Below are positions 42,055 to 54,480 of a stretch of DNA of 64,000 nucleotides, piece after piece. The stretch is taken from NCBI RefSeq assembly GCF_000771745.2, contig NZ_JPSL02000037.1:124001-188000 (forward strand), given 5' to 3'. This DNA comes from Thermus filiformis. Lineage in GTDB: Bacteria; Deinococcota; Deinococci; Deinococcales; Thermaceae. Position 1 is the stretch's first letter; each line of letters begins with the position of its first letter. Under the pieces are notes generated by a model. The model was not told the origin of the DNA. It did not search any database and saw only the letters and a program-made list of their open reading frames with translations. Made by a program: the position numbers and the translations under genes.

Positions 42055-42717
42055 GTGACGGCCCTCTTCGCTGCGGAGCCTGAGGAAGCGGAGGCCCTCC
42101 GGCGGGCTTTCGGGGCCGGGGAGAGCCTCCCGGCCCCCTTCCCCTTGGCCCGCGCCCCGGGGGTCCTCTTGGCCGAGACCGGGGTGGGGAAGGCGGCGGC
42201 CTCGAGCGCGGTGGCCTATGTCCTGGCCCGCTACCCCGTCCGCCGCGCCTTTTTCCTGGGGGTGGCGGGGGCCTTGGACCCCTCCTTGCGGGCCTTGGAC
42301 CTCCTCCTGGCCGAGGACGCGGTTCAGTGGGACGTGGACCTCACCCCCTTCGGCCGGGCCCCGGGGGAGACCGCCTTCGGGGCGCGCTTCTTCCCCTCGG
42401 ACCCGGGGCTTCTCCTGCGGGTGGAGGAGGCGGCCCGCGCCCTGGGCTACCCCGTGCGCCGGGGCCGGGTGGCCACGGGGGACCGGTTTTTGGCCGAAAG
42501 GGAGGAGGCCTTGAGGCTTCGGGAGCGGTTTGGGGCCAGCGCGGTGGAGATGGAAGGAGCGGCCGCCCTCTTCGTGGCCTGGCGCTTCGGGGTGCCCATG
42601 GCCCTAGTCCGGGTGGTGACGGACGGGGCGGGGGAGGGCGCGGCAAAGGACTTCGCCCGCTTCCTCCGCTTGGCGAGCGAGCGGCTTTCCCGGGTGGCCC
42701 TCAGGGCCGTATACTGA
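42055..42717 (+). CDS. mtnN: Nucleoside phosphorylase/hydrolase, probable MTA/SAH nucleosidase
   Basis: 220 aa of the PNP/UDP superfamily. Signatures are AETGVGKAAASSAVAYVL, LGVAGAL, the ATGDRFL block and the catalytic VEMEGAAALFVAW with VRVVTDGA. Position after luxS suggests it hydrolyses S-adenosylhomocysteine to give LuxS its substrate. Futalosine hydrolase (menaquinone synthesis) is the main alternative. The start is GTG 42055 with GGGGGAGAG just before it. Confidence 0.8.
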   Translation: MTALFAAEPEEAEALRRAFGAGESLPAPFPLARAPGVLLAETGVGKAAASSAVAYVLARYPVRRAFFLGVAGALDPSLRALDLLLAEDAVQWDVDLTPFGRAPGETAFGARFFPSDPGLLLRVEEAARALGYPVRRGRVATGDRFLAEREEALRLRERFGASAVEMEGAAALFVAWRFGVPMALVRVVTDGAGEGAAKDFARFLRLASERLSRVALRAVY

Positions 42718-42728
42718 GGGAGGGGCGC

Positions 42729-43652
42729 ATGGAAATCCGGATCTTTTCGGGAAACGCTCATCCGGACCTGGCGGGGCGGGTGGCCGCGGCCCTGGGCCTT
42801 CCCCTGGGCCAGGCCCTGGTGGAGCGCTTTCCGGACGGGGAGGTGCGGGTGAGGCTTCTGGAAAGCGTCCGGGGGGACGACGTCTACCTGGTCCAGCCCA
42901 CCAGCCCCCCGGTGAACGACCATCTGATGGAGCTCCTCCTCCTGGCGGACGCCGCCCGCAGGAGCTCCGCCGCCCGCATCAACGCCGTCATCCCCTACTT
43001 CGGCTACGCCCGGCAGGACAAGCAGACCCAGGGCCGGGAACCCATCAGCGCCAAGCTGGTGGCCAACCTCCTCGAGGCCGTGGGGGTGGACCGGGTCATC
43101 GCCATAGACCTGCACGCCCCCCAGATCCAGGGCTTCTTTGACATCCCCGTGGACCACCTTTCCGCGGTCCGGCTCTTCGCCCGCTACCTGCGGGAGCGGG
43201 GGCTGGACCAGGAGGCGGTGGTGGTCTCCCCGGACGCGGGCCGGGCCGAAGAGGCGCGTAGGCTTTCCGAGCGCCTGGGCCTCCCCTTCGCCATGCTGGC
43301 CAAGCGCCGAACCGGACCCCGCGAGACCCAGGTGACCTACGTGATCGGGGACGTGGAGGGGAAGCGGCCTCTGGTCATTGACGACATCGTCTCCACCGGC
43401 GGGACGATCCGCCGGGGGGTGGAGGCCCTCCTCGAGGCGGGGGCGCGGCCGGAGGTGGTGGTCCTGGCCACCCACCCGGTCCTGGTGGCGGGGGCGCGGG
43501 AGAACCTGGCCCACCCCGCCATCCGGGAGGTGGTCTTCACCGACACCATCCCCTTGAGGGAGGGGGGGTATACCGTCTTGTCCACCGCCGAGCTCTTGGC
43601 CCAGGCCATCCGGCACGTGCACACCAACCAGTCGGTGAGCGCTTTAATCTGA
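42729..43652 (+). CDS. prs: Ribose-phosphate pyrophosphokinase (PRPP synthetase)
   Basis: 307 aa. It makes PRPP from ribose-5-phosphate and ATP for nucleotide, His and Trp synthesis. It has FSGNAHPDLAGRV, the flexible-loop region FPDGEVRV, NAVIPYFGYARQDKQTQGRE split across lines, IDLHAPQIQGFFDIPVDHL and the PRPP loop VIDDIVSTGGTI. GGGAGGGG lies upstream of the ATG, which is 11 nt after mtnN. Confidence 0.96.
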   Translation: MEIRIFSGNAHPDLAGRVAAALGLPLGQALVERFPDGEVRVRLLESVRGDDVYLVQPTSPPVNDHLMELLLLADAARRSSAARINAVIPYFGYARQDKQTQGREPISAKLVANLLEAVGVDRVIAIDLHAPQIQGFFDIPVDHLSAVRLFARYLRERGLDQEAVVVSPDAGRAEEARRLSERLGLPFAMLAKRRTGPRETQVTYVIGDVEGKRPLVIDDIVSTGGTIRRGVEALLEAGARPEVVVLATHPVLVAGARENLAHPAIREVVFTDTIPLREGGYTVLSTAELLAQAIRHVHTNQSVSALI

Positions 43653-43695
43653 GCCCTCCTCGTGGTAGACTCTTCCAGGTTAGGGAGGGTTGGTC

Positions 43696-44313
43696 ATGGA
43701 GTACAGACTGAAGGCCTATTACCGGGAGACGGAGAAGCCGAACGCCCTCAGGCGGATGGGGAAGCTCCCCGGGGTGATGTACAACAAGAGCCTGAACCGG
43801 AAGGTCTACGTGGACCTGGCGGAGTTTGACAAGGTCTTCCGCCAGGCGGGGATCCACCACGTGATCACCCTGGAGCTTCCGGACGGCGGCCTCGTGCCCT
43901 CCTTGGTCCGGCAGGTCAACCTGGACAAGAGGCGGCGCCGCCCCGAGCACGTGGACTTCTACGTCCTCTCCGACGAGCCGGTGGAGATGTACATCCCCCT
44001 GCGCTTCGTGGGCGAGGCCCCCGGGGTGCGGGAGGGCGGGGTGCTCCAGGAGGTCCACCGGGACATCCTGGTCCGGGTTTCGCCCCGGAGCATCCCCGAG
44101 TACATTGAGGTGGACATCTCCGGCCTCTACATCGGCGACTCCCTGCACGCGGAGGACCTGAAGCTGCCCGAGGGGGTGCGGCTGGCCATGGACCCCAAGG
44201 AGACCATCGTGGCCGTGGTGCCCCCCGAGGACGTGGAGAAGCTCGCCGCCGAGGCCGAGGCTGCCCCCGCCGAGCCCGAGGTCATCCGGAAAGGCAAGAA
44301 GGAAGAAGAGTAG
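43696..44313 (+). CDS. rplY: 50S ribosomal protein L25 (TL5/CTC type)
   Basis: 205 aa. The N-terminal L25 domain binds 5S rRNA (GKLPGVMYNKSLNRKVYV), and the C-terminal CTC beta domain (about 95-180, ending EVEVDIS-like YIEVDISGLYIGDSLHAEDL) is followed by an acidic-basic tail. The length fits Thermus TL5. The ATG at 43696 has GGGAGGG upstream. It is followed with no gap by pth. Confidence 0.95.
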   Translation: MEYRLKAYYRETEKPNALRRMGKLPGVMYNKSLNRKVYVDLAEFDKVFRQAGIHHVITLELPDGGLVPSLVRQVNLDKRRRRPEHVDFYVLSDEPVEMYIPLRFVGEAPGVREGGVLQEVHRDILVRVSPRSIPEYIEVDISGLYIGDSLHAEDLKLPEGVRLAMDPKETIVAVVPPEDVEKLAAEAEAAPAEPEVIRKGKKEEE

Positions 44314-44874
44314 GTGTTTTTGGTGGTGGGCCAGGGGAACCCGGGGCCCCAGTACGAGAGGACCCGGCACAACGCGGGGTTCCAGGTGCTGGACCGGCTG
44401 GGCCTCGAGTTCCGCAAGAAAAGGGTGGCTTCCGGACACGAGGCCCTTTTGGCCGAGGCCCAAGGAGGGCTCTTCGTCAAGCCCCTCACCTACTACAACA
44501 CCACGGGCCAGGTGGTGGGCCCCCTGGCCCGCTTCTACAAGATCCCCCCGGAGCGCATCCTGGTGGTCCACGATGAGATGGACCTCCCCCTGGGCCGCCT
44601 CCGCCTGAAGGCGGGGGGGGGACTCGCGGGCAACCGGGGCCTCCTCTCCATCGCCCAGGCCCTGGGGAGCACCGGCTTCCACCGCCTCCGGCTGGGGATC
44701 GGCAAGCCCCCTTCGCCCGAGGAGGGGGCCCGGTACGTCCTTTCTCCCTTCCTCCCCGAGGAGCTTCCCGTGTGGGAGCGGGTCCTGGAGGCCGCCCGGG
44801 AGGCGGTCTTCTGCTGGGTGGAGGAGGGGTTCGCCCCCTGCGCCAACCGGTTCAACGCCCTGGACCTGCGCTGA
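44314..44874 (+). CDS. pth: Peptidyl-tRNA hydrolase
   Basis: 186 aa. It releases peptides from dropped-off peptidyl-tRNA. It has VVGQGNPGPQYERTRHNAGF with the catalytic His, KPLTYYNTTGQVVGPL, VHDEMDLPLGRLRLK with the catalytic Asp, and GSTGFHRLRLGIG. The GTG start directly follows the rplY stop, which implies translational coupling. Confidence 0.95.
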   Translation: MFLVVGQGNPGPQYERTRHNAGFQVLDRLGLEFRKKRVASGHEALLAEAQGGLFVKPLTYYNTTGQVVGPLARFYKIPPERILVVHDEMDLPLGRLRLKAGGGLAGNRGLLSIAQALGSTGFHRLRLGIGKPPSPEEGARYVLSPFLPEELPVWERVLEAAREAVFCWVEEGFAPCANRFNALDLR

Positions 44875-47886
<3,012 letters not shown>

Positions 47887-47969
47887 CGTCCTACCTCCCG
47901 CTTTCAGTTTAAGGGCTTTGCGGGTGAGAAAAGGAAGCCCGGCCCCCTTCGTGGTATCCTGCGAGTCGG

Positions 47970-49313
47970 ATGGAGCGGGTTCTTCGGGCCCTTCACGAGG
48001 GGGACTACGACACCGCCCTCGAGCTTCTACACCGCCAGAGCCTCTACAAGAAGGAGGCCCTGCTCCTCCTCGCGGAGGTCTACAGCCTCTACGGGAGCGA
48101 GGCCCTGGAGGAGGCCTACCGGGCCCTGGAGGAGGCCCAAAGCGAGGTGCCGGGCCTCGAGGTCAACCCCCTGTACCGGGCCCTTTTGGGGGAGCTTCTG
48201 GCCCTGGAGGGCCGCTCGCTGGAGGAGGTGCGGGGGGTCTTCCTCCGGTCAGAGGACCCCCGGGTCCGGTACCACCAGGCCCTGGCCCTCTTCTACCTGG
48301 GGGCCTACGAGGAGGCGCTGGCCCTTCTCCCCACCGGGGGGCTTCCCGCCTTCCTGGCCTGGCGGGCCTGGTCCTTAAGGGGACGGATCCTGGAGCGGCT
48401 CTACCGCCACCGGGAGGCGGCCCTGGCCCACCGGGAGGCCGCCCGGCTGGCCCTGGGCCTGGAGCGCTACTGGAGCCTTCTGGACGCCGCTGCCATGCAC
48501 CTGGAGGCGGGCGAGCCAGAGGAGGCCTTGGAGGTTTTGGAGGAGGCTGGGCGGTCGGTGGAGCTGGAGGGGCCGGAGGATGGGGCCACCCGCAACTACC
48601 TTCTGGCCCGGGCCCACCACCTCCTGGGCAACCCCCAGCAGGCCCTGGCCTACGTGGAGGAGGCCCTCCGCCTCGAGGCGGAGGGGGGGCACCCCGCCTA
48701 CGGCACCCCCCTTCTGCAGGCCCAGATCCTCCTCTCCCTGGGCCGGAAGGAGGAGGCCCAGGCCGCCTTCCGGGAGGCCCTGCGCCGGGCCGAGGGGGAG
48801 GAGAGGGCCCAGGTCCTGCACGAGATCGGGGTGGCGGCCCTGGACCAGGGGGAGTACGTGGAGGCGGAGCAGGCCCTTTCCGAGCTGATCCGCCTCGAGG
48901 CGGACTACCCCTACCTGGCCCAGGCCTACGGGGACCTGGCGGAGGCCCTCTACCGCCAGGGGCGCTACCAGGAGGCGGAGGCCATGGCCGAGGAGGCCAT
49001 CCGGCTGGGGGCGGCCTCCACCGGGGAGCTCATCCTGGGCCACGTGGCCTACGACCTGATGCACCTGGAGGAGGCCCTGGAGCACTACCGCAAGGCGGCC
49101 GAGGCCGCCCAGGAGGGGAGCCGGGACTGGGTGGGGGCGATGGAGATGGTGGTGGACACCCTGGCCCAGCTGGGCTACCGCAACCCGGAGGAGATGGTGG
49201 AGCGGGCGGAACGGGTCCTCCCCCACCTCAGCCCCTCGGACGAGTGGTACCCCGTCCTCCAGGGCCACCTGGAGCGGGCGCGGGGCCTCCTCTCCCGGCG
49301 CGACCTCAACTAA
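47970..49313 (+). CDS. TPR-repeat protein
   Basis: 447 aa, almost wholly alpha-helical with roughly 10-12 tetratricopeptide repeats (for example [57 protein letters not shown]). No signal peptide, enzyme domain or DNA-binding domain is seen. It is probably a cytoplasmic protein-protein scaffold or a helical regulator of the MalT type without the ATPase. TATCCT lies 9 nt before the ATG. Partner unknown. Confidence 0.88.
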   Translation: MERVLRALHEGDYDTALELLHRQSLYKKEALLLLAEVYSLYGSEALEEAYRALEEAQSEVPGLEVNPLYRALLGELLALEGRSLEEVRGVFLRSEDPRVRYHQALALFYLGAYEEALALLPTGGLPAFLAWRAWSLRGRILERLYRHREAALAHREAARLALGLERYWSLLDAAAMHLEAGEPEEALEVLEEAGRSVELEGPEDGATRNYLLARAHHLLGNPQQALAYVEEALRLEAEGGHPAYGTPLLQAQILLSLGRKEEAQAAFREALRRAEGEERAQVLHEIGVAALDQGEYVEAEQALSELIRLEADYPYLAQAYGDLAEALYRQGRYQEAEAMAEEAIRLGAASTGELILGHVAYDLMHLEEALEHYRKAAEAAQEGSRDWVGAMEMVVDTLAQLGYRNPEEMVERAERVLPHLSPSDEWYPVLQGHLERARGLLSRRDLN

Positions 49314-49315
49314 TC

Positions 49316-49415
49316 CCGCCCCAGCTTGGCTTGCGCCAGGCTGGGGGCCCCGGTAAGACCACCCCGGCTTGGCTTGTGCCAAGCCGGGGGCCCCGGTAAA
49401 CCACCCCGTCCCAGC
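49316..49415. repeat. Intergenic palindromic repeats, units R4a, R4b and partial R4c (forward)
   Basis: R4a: CGCCCCAGCTTGGC, TTGC, GCCAGGCTGGGGGCCCC, GGTAAG. R4b: ACCACCCCGGCTTGGC, TTGT, GCCAAGCCGGGGGCCCC, GGTAAA. R4c is a stub, CCACCCCGTCCCAGCG. They lie in tandem between two convergent genes. Arms differ between units, but R4b keeps pairing. Confidence 0.82.
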
Positions 49416-49416
49416 G

Positions 49417-50451
49417 CTATAAGGGAGGGCGGATGGGGGCCAGGGCCCGGAGCACCTCCTGCGCGGTGAAGGGCCGGGGGATGCGCTCCACCCTCTGGGC
49501 GCGCAGGAGGAAGGGGAGGGGGGCCTCGCTCACGGCGAACAGGGGGAGGAACCGCCCCTCGGGGCTCGTCCTGAGGAGCCGGACCATTTCGGAAAGCCGC
49601 TCCCCCTGGAGGAGGGCCGCCCGGGGCCTTTCCTTCAGGAGGCGCTGGGCGCTTCCCGCGTCCTTGGCCAGGAGGACGCGGTAGCGGTGGCCCTCGAGGA
49701 CGTACAAAAGGAGCCTCCGGACCAGGCCGCTTTCCGCCCAGAGGAGGACCAGGGGGTCTTCCGGCCTCAAGGGGGAGTCGGCCACCAGCCCCCGGCTTTT
49801 GAGCTCAAAGAGCAGGTGGTAGACCTCCTCCTCGGGAAGGCCCGAGAGGAGGGCCACGCTCCTCGCCCGGCGCACCCCGTCCAGAAGCTCCAGGACCGTC
49901 CAGGCCTCGGGGGAGAGGGGGTGGCGGGTGGGGTCTTCCACCAGCCGCAACACCTCGTCCTCCCCCACCCGGCCCCGCCTCCACTCGTCCAGGCGGCGGG
50001 CGGCCTCCAGGAGGGCCTCGGAAAGGTCCAGGGTCTCGGGGAGGGCCACCTGGCTTCCCCCCTCCTCCAAGGGCTCGGCCAGGATCTCCCCCTCCTTTTC
50101 CCCGAGGAGGGTGGCTAGGGCCTCCAGGACCTGGGCCAAGAGGGCCTCCCTGAGCTCCTCCCGCCCGATGAGCCCCCGCTCCAGGGCCAAGGCGCCCAGG
50201 GGGGTGCCCGGGTTCTCCTTCTGCCCCTCCACCAGGGCCTGGACCTCCTCCAGGCTCAGGTGGCCGAGCCGGACCAGGTACTCCCCCAGGTGGGGGCCCG
50301 GCTCGGTGCGGGCGTAGAGGAGCCGGCCCAAAAGCAGGTGGACCCGGCCGTAGATCCGCCCCTGGAAGGTGACCACCGCGCTCTTGCCGTTCCGCTCCAG
50401 GGCCTTTAGGAGCTCCGCCAGGTCCAGTTCCTCGAGGCTCGCCCGGATCAT
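49417..50451 (-). CDS. DUF4388 (PATAN) domain protein with C-terminal receiver-like region
   Basis: 344 aa. The N-terminal DUF4388 domain ([20 protein letters not shown], then [18 protein letters not shown]) is typical of proteins linked to two-component or twitching-motility signalling. The middle ~100-240 is helical with a winged-helix-like piece ([25 protein letters not shown]). The last ~95 residues resemble a receiver lacking the phospho-acceptor. The ATG overlaps the ruvB stop (ATGA). Function unknown. Confidence 0.82.
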   Translation of the reverse strand: MIRASLEELDLAELLKALERNGKSAVVTFQGRIYGRVHLLLGRLLYARTEPGPHLGEYLVRLGHLSLEEVQALVEGQKENPGTPLGALALERGLIGREELREALLAQVLEALATLLGEKEGEILAEPLEEGGSQVALPETLDLSEALLEAARRLDEWRRGRVGEDEVLRLVEDPTRHPLSPEAWTVLELLDGVRRARSVALLSGLPEEEVYHLLFELKSRGLVADSPLRPEDPLVLLWAESGLVRRLLLYVLEGHRYRVLLAKDAGSAQRLLKERPRAALLQGERLSEMVRLLRTSPEGRFLPLFAVSEAPLPFLLRAQRVERIPRPFTAQEVLRALAPIRPPL

Positions 50452-51419
50452 AGGAGGGGGTCCATGGGAAGGGCGAACCCCAGGTGCCGGTAGGCGGCCT
50501 CCGTGGCCACCCGGCCCCGGGGGGTGCGCTTCAGGAGGCCCAGCTGGATCAGATAGGGCTCGTAGACCTCCTCCAGGGTGCCCGGGTCCTCGGCGAGGGC
50601 GGTGGCCAGGGTGACGAGGCCCACCGGTCCCCCGCCGAAGCGGAGGATGAGGGTTTCCAGGATCTCCCGGTCCCGCTTCTCCAGGCCCAGCTCGTCTAGG
50701 CCCAAAGCCCTAAGGGCCTCCAGGGTCCGCTCCAGGGTGATGCGCCGCTCCCCCGCCACCTCCGCGAAGTCCCGCACCCGGCGGAAAAGCCGCTTGGCGA
50801 TGCGCATGGTGCCCCGGCTCCGCCGCCCCATCTCCTGGGCCGCCTCCTCCTCCACCTCGAGGCCCAAAAGGGCGGCGTCCCTCCGGATGGCCTGGGCCAG
50901 CTCCTCCACGGTGTAGAACTCCAGGTGCTCCACGATGCCGAACCGGCTCCGCAAGGGGCTGGTGAGGAGGCCGGGCCGGGTGGTGGCCCCGATCAGGGTG
51001 AAGCGGGGAAGGTCCAGCCTTAGCGTCCGCGCCGCCGGCCCCTGGCCGATGACGATGTCCATCTTGAAGTCCTCCATGGCCGGGTAGAGGTGCTCCTCCG
51101 CCTGGCGGCTCAGGCGGTGGATCTCGTCTATGAAAAGGACGTCCCCCTCGTCCAGGCTGTTGGTCAGGATGGCGGCCAGATCCCCGGGCTTCTCTATGGC
51201 GGGGCCCGAGGTGACCCGGATCTTCACCCCCAGCTCGTAGGCGATGATGTGGGCCAGGGTGGTCTTTCCCAGGCCCGGGGGGCCCACCAGGAGGAGGTGG
51301 TCCAGGGGCTCCTTGCGGGCCTTGGCCGCCTCGAGGTAGACCCGGAGCTTCTTCTTGAGCCGCTCCTGGCCCACGTACTCGTCCAGGGTCTTCGGCCTGA
51401 GGGCCGGTTCCAGCTCCAC
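50448..51419 (-). CDS. ruvB: Holliday junction branch migration helicase RuvB
   Basis: 323 aa from GTG 51419. AAA+ motor of Ruv[19 protein letters not shown], Walker [13 protein letters not shown], Walker [25 protein letters not shown] split, sensor GATTRPGLL, and the C-terminal winged helix [20 protein letters not shown]. The start fits the family end [11 protein letters not shown] and has TATCAT 6 nt upstream (51426-51431). An ATG at 51443 would overlap panB and the promoter. Confidence 0.95.
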   Translation of the reverse strand: MELEPALRPKTLDEYVGQERLKKKLRVYLEAAKARKEPLDHLLLVGPPGLGKTTLAHIIAYELGVKIRVTSGPAIEKPGDLAAILTNSLDEGDVLFIDEIHRLSRQAEEHLYPAMEDFKMDIVIGQGPAARTLRLDLPRFTLIGATTRPGLLTSPLRSRFGIVEHLEFYTVEELAQAIRRDAALLGLEVEEEAAQEMGRRSRGTMRIAKRLFRRVRDFAEVAGERRITLERTLEALRALGLDELGLEKRDREILETLILRFGGGPVGLVTLATALAEDPGTLEEVYEPYLIQLGLLKRTPRGRVATEAAYRHLGFALPMDPLL

Positions 51420-51444
51420 ACCCTCATGATAGCCTTTGGACATG
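51417..51444. promoter_or_regulatory. Overlapping back-to-back leaderless promoters, ruvB / panB
   Basis: TATCAT (minus, 51426-51431) lies 6 nt before ruvB GTG. TAGCCT (plus, 51430-51435) lies 6 nt before panB ATG. The boxes share two base pairs, and only 22 nt separate the start codons. Confidence 0.62.
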
Positions 51445-52266
51445 CGGAGGACGGTTCAGGAGTTCCGCAAGGCCAAGGGGGCCCGGCTGGTCTACGTGAC
51501 CGCCTACGACTACCCCACCGCCCGCCTGGCGGAGGAGGCCGGGGTGGACGCCATTTTGGTGGGGGACTCCTTGGGGATGGTAGTCCTAGGCTACGAGAGC
51601 ACCGTTCCCGTGACCCTGGAGGAGGTCCTCCACCACACCAAGGCCGCCCGGCGCGGCGCCCCCAACACCTTCCTGGTGGCCGATCTGCCCTACCTTTCCT
51701 ACGCCACCTTGGACCGGGCCCTCCAGGCCGCGGAGCGCCTCTTGAAGGAGGGCGGGGCGGACGCGGTCAAGCTGGAGGGGGGAAAGGAGGTGGCGGAGGT
51801 GGTCCGGGGCCTCACCCGGGCCGGGGTGCCGGTGATGGGCCACGTGGGCCTCACCCCCCAGACGGCGAGCGCCCTAGGGGGGTACCGGGTCCAGGGGAAG
51901 GACCTGGACTCGGCGCGCCGCATCTTGGAGGACGCCTTGGCCCTGGAGGAGGCGGGGGTGTACGGGCTGGTCCTGGAGCTTGTCCCCACCCCCTTGGCCC
52001 GGCTGGTCACCGAGCGGGTCTCCGTGCACACCGTGGGGATCGGGGCAGGGCCCTTCACCGACGCCCAGGTCCTGGTCTTCCACGACCTGGTGGGGCTGTT
52101 TGAGGGGTTCAAGCCCCGCTTCGTCAAGCGCTACCTCGAGGCCGCCCCCCTTTTCCGTCAGGCCCTGGCCCGGTACGCGGAGGAGGTACGCTCGGGGGCC
52201 TTCCCAGACGAGGCGCACAGCTTCGGGATGGAGGAGGAGGTCCTGAAGCGGCTTTACGGGGCCTAG
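51442..52266 (+). CDS. panB: 3-methyl-2-oxobutanoate hydroxymethyltransferase (ketopantoate)
   Basis: 274 aa. First committed step of pantothenate synthesis, using methylene-tetrahydrofolate. It has [63 protein letters not shown] and the end block FDEAHSFGM-like [13 protein letters not shown]. It pairs functionally with coaX elsewhere in the window. Confidence 0.95.
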   Translation: MRRTVQEFRKAKGARLVYVTAYDYPTARLAEEAGVDAILVGDSLGMVVLGYESTVPVTLEEVLHHTKAARRGAPNTFLVADLPYLSYATLDRALQAAERLLKEGGADAVKLEGGKEVAEVVRGLTRAGVPVMGHVGLTPQTASALGGYRVQGKDLDSARRILEDALALEEAGVYGLVLELVPTPLARLVTERVSVHTVGIGAGPFTDAQVLVFHDLVGLFEGFKPRFVKRYLEAAPLFRQALARYAEEVRSGAFPDEAHSFGMEEEVLKRLYGA

Positions 52267-52274
52267 GGGTGTTG

Positions 52275-52301
52275 AAAATCTGCGGGCTTCCCGCAGATTT
52301 T
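52275..52301 (+). terminator. Perfect palindrome, likely panB terminator
   Basis: The 12-bp arms AAAATCTGCGGG and CCCGCAGATTTT are separated by CTT, starting 8 nt after the panB stop. The GC stem ends in ATTTT, so it can terminate in both directions. It could also be an operator for the next gene. Confidence 0.65.
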
Positions 52302-52344
52302 CCGCGGGTATCCCGTTGATTTTCCGCGGGTATACCCCTAGACT
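52297..52344 (+). promoter_or_regulatory. Promoter and direct-repeat operator of the DUF4143 ATPase gene
   Basis: TTGATT (52316-52321) and TAGACT (52339-52344) are separated by 17 nt; the -10 lies 6 nt before the ATG. Two direct repeats, ATTTTCCGCGGGTATCCC (52297-52314) and ATTTTCCGCGGGTATACCC (52319-52337), start 22 nt apart. They flank and overlap the -35 and fill the spacer, as a repressor operator would. Confidence 0.65.
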
Positions 52345-52350
52345 CGAGGC

Positions 52351-53544
52351 ATGTACCCCCGTTTCCTGGCCGCCCGGATCCGGGAGGCCCTGGCGGACAC
52401 CCCTGTGGTCTTCCTAGAGGGGGCCAGGCAGGTGGGGAAGAGCACCCTGGTCCGGAGCCTGGGGGTGGGCCGTTACCTCACCCTGGACGACCCCCTGGTG
52501 CGCTCGGCGGCCGCCCAGGACCCCTTGGCCTTCCTCCTGGCCCAGGGGGAGGAGCCCCTGATCCTGGACGAGGTCCAGAGGGTGCCGGAGCTCCTCCTTT
52601 CCATCAAGCGCCTGGTGGACCTGGACCGCAGGCCGGGGCGGTTTCTCCTCACCGGCTCGGCCAACGTCCTGGCCCTGCCCCGGGTGGCCGAGGCCCTGGT
52701 GGGGCGGATGGAGGTCCTCACCCTCTGGCCCCTTTCCGAGGAGGAGGTGCGGGGGCGCAGGGGCTTCTTTTTGGAAATACTCTTCTCCCAGGGGTTCCCC
52801 ACCTCCTGGCGCACGGAGGCGGAGGACCTGGAGTCCCTGGTGCGCCGGGGGGGGTTCCCCGAGGCGGTCAAGCGGGAGGGGAGGCGGCGGCTCGTTTGGT
52901 TCCGCTCCTATCTGCGGACCCTCCTGGAGCGGGACGTCCGCGATCTGGCCCGGATCCAGCGCCTGGAGACCCTGCCCCGCCTCCTGGAGTTCTTGGCCTT
53001 TCGGCTAGCCCAGCCCCTCAACCAGTCTGAGCTGGCCCGGTTGGTGGGCCTTCCCCTTTCCACCCTGCGGGAATACCTGGCCCTTTTGGAGGCCCTGTTT
53101 CTGGTGGTTCGCTTTCCCGCCTGGGCGGCCAATCCGGAGAAGCGCCTGGTGAAAGCCCCTAAGCTTTACCTGGTGGACACGGGCCTTGCGGCCTCCCTCC
53201 TTGGGGGGGAGGACCGGTTCGGGTTTCTCTTGGAGAACTTCGTGGCCTTGGAGCTCCTCAAGCACGCGGGGTTCGGGGAGGTGGAGCCCCGTTTCTACCA
53301 CTTCCGCACCCATACCGGCCAGGAGGTGGACCTGGTCCTGGAGTGGGAGGGGAGGGTGGTGGGCCTCGAGGTCAAGGCGGCGAAAAGCCTCTCTGCCCGC
53401 GACTTCTCGGGCCTTAGGGCTTTGAGGGAGGCGGCCGGGGAGCGGTTCTTCCGCGGGGCGGTGCTTTACGGGGGACAGGAGGTGCTGGCCGTGGAGCCGG
53501 GTTTGTACGCGGTTCCCATCCCCGCCCTTTGGCGGCTAGAATAG
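52351..53544 (+). CDS. AAA ATPase with DUF4143 C-terminal domain
   Basis: 397 aa. The N-terminal P-loop domain has FLEGARQVGKSTLVRSL, Walker B EPLILDEVQRVPEL and sensor FLLTGSANVL. The DUF4143 domain has LAQPLNQSELARLVGLPLSTLREYL (HTH-like) and a PD-(D/E)XK-like core HTGQEVDLVLEWEGRVVGLEVKAAK. Function is unknown; related genes are common accessory genes sometimes linked to toxin-antitoxin or defence roles. It has its own promoter with repeats. Its TAG stop overlaps the -10 of the next gene. Confidence 0.9.
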   Translation: MYPRFLAARIREALADTPVVFLEGARQVGKSTLVRSLGVGRYLTLDDPLVRSAAAQDPLAFLLAQGEEPLILDEVQRVPELLLSIKRLVDLDRRPGRFLLTGSANVLALPRVAEALVGRMEVLTLWPLSEEEVRGRRGFFLEILFSQGFPTSWRTEAEDLESLVRRGGFPEAVKREGRRRLVWFRSYLRTLLERDVRDLARIQRLETLPRLLEFLAFRLAQPLNQSELARLVGLPLSTLREYLALLEALFLVVRFPAWAANPEKRLVKAPKLYLVDTGLAASLLGGEDRFGFLLENFVALELLKHAGFGEVEPRFYHFRTHTGQEVDLVLEWEGRVVGLEVKAAKSLSARDFSGLRALREAAGERFFRGAVLYGGQEVLAVEPGLYAVPIPALWRLE

Positions 53545-53550
53545 GAGTTT

Positions 53551-54480
53551 GTGGTGCGCTTTCGGAAGGAGGGGGTCCGCCTGGACCAGGCGGTGGCCGA
53601 GGCCCTGGGGGTGAGCCGCACCCAGGCCCAGGCCTGGATCCAGTCGGGCCGGGTCCGGGTGGGGGAGAGGGTGGTCACCAAGCCCGCTTACCGCCTCAAG
53701 GGGGAGGAGGTGGGGGTGGAGCCGCCCCTCGAGGCCCCGCCCCTGGTCCTGCCCGAGGCCCTGGACCTTCCCATCCTCTACCTGGACGAGGACGTCCTGG
53801 TCCTGAACAAGCCCCCCGGGGTGGTCACCCACCCCGCCCCTGGGGTCTACTCGGGCACGGTGGTGAACGCCCTCCTAGGCCGGTTCGTGGAGGAGGTGCG
53901 GGCGGAGCGGCCCGAGGAGGTCCGTCCCGGGATCGTCCATCGCCTGGACAAGGACACCTCGGGGGTCCTGGTGGTGGCTCGGCACGAGGGGGCGGCCCGC
54001 AGGCTCTCCGAGGCCTTCCGGGACCGGATGGTCTTCAAGCGCTACCTGGCCCTTACCCAGGGCCACCCCCGCGAGGGGACCCTGATCGCCCCCATCGGCC
54101 GCCACCCCGTGGACCGAACCCGGATGCACGTGGGGGGCGTCGCCCCCCGGTACGCCGAGACCGCCTTCTTCCTGCTGGCCACCGCGGGTCCTTACGCCCT
54201 GGTGGAGGCCCGGCCCCACACGGGCCGAACCCACCAGATCCGGGTCCACCTCAAGCACCTGAAGGCCCCCATCCTGGGGGACGGGGTCTACGGGAAGGAG
54301 AGCCCCTACATCGCCCGCCAGGCCCTTCACGCCTACGAGCTCCGCTTTCCCCACCCCCGGACCGGCCGGATGGTGGAGGTGACGGCCCCCGTGCCCCGGG
54401 ACATGGTCCAGGCCTGGCTGGCCCTGGGGGGGAGGTGGCCGGAGGGGGTTTTGTTGGAGGGGTATACTGAGTCTCAATGA
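53551..54480 (+). CDS. rluD: RluD-family 23S rRNA pseudouridine synthase
   Basis: 309 aa. The N-terminal S4 domain (VRLDQAVAEALGVSRTQAQAWI) is followed by the RluA/C/D catalytic domain with LNKPPGVVTHPAPG, the catalytic Asp in GIVHRLDKDTSGVLVVA, and HTGRTHQIRVHLKHL. RluD targets helix 69 in E. coli; RluC or RluA specificity cannot be excluded. GTG 53551 (or 53554) follows TAGAAT at 53537-53542. Confidence 0.9.
   Translation: MVRFRKEGVRLDQAVAEALGVSRTQAQAWIQSGRVRVGERVVTKPAYRLKGEEVGVEPPLEAPPLVLPEALDLPILYLDEDVLVLNKPPGVVTHPAPGVYSGTVVNALLGRFVEEVRAERPEEVRPGIVHRLDKDTSGVLVVARHEGAARRLSEAFRDRMVFKRYLALTQGHPREGTLIAPIGRHPVDRTRMHVGGVAPRYAETAFFLLATAGPYALVEARPHTGRTHQIRVHLKHLKAPILGDGVYGKESPYIARQALHAYELRFPHPRTGRMVEVTAPVPRDMVQAWLALGGRWPEGVLLEGYTESQ

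Noticed and set aside
49316-49415. CRISPR repeats
   Set aside because: The units are single or double palindromes with no regular spacers and no cas genes; they fit a dispersed REP-like family.
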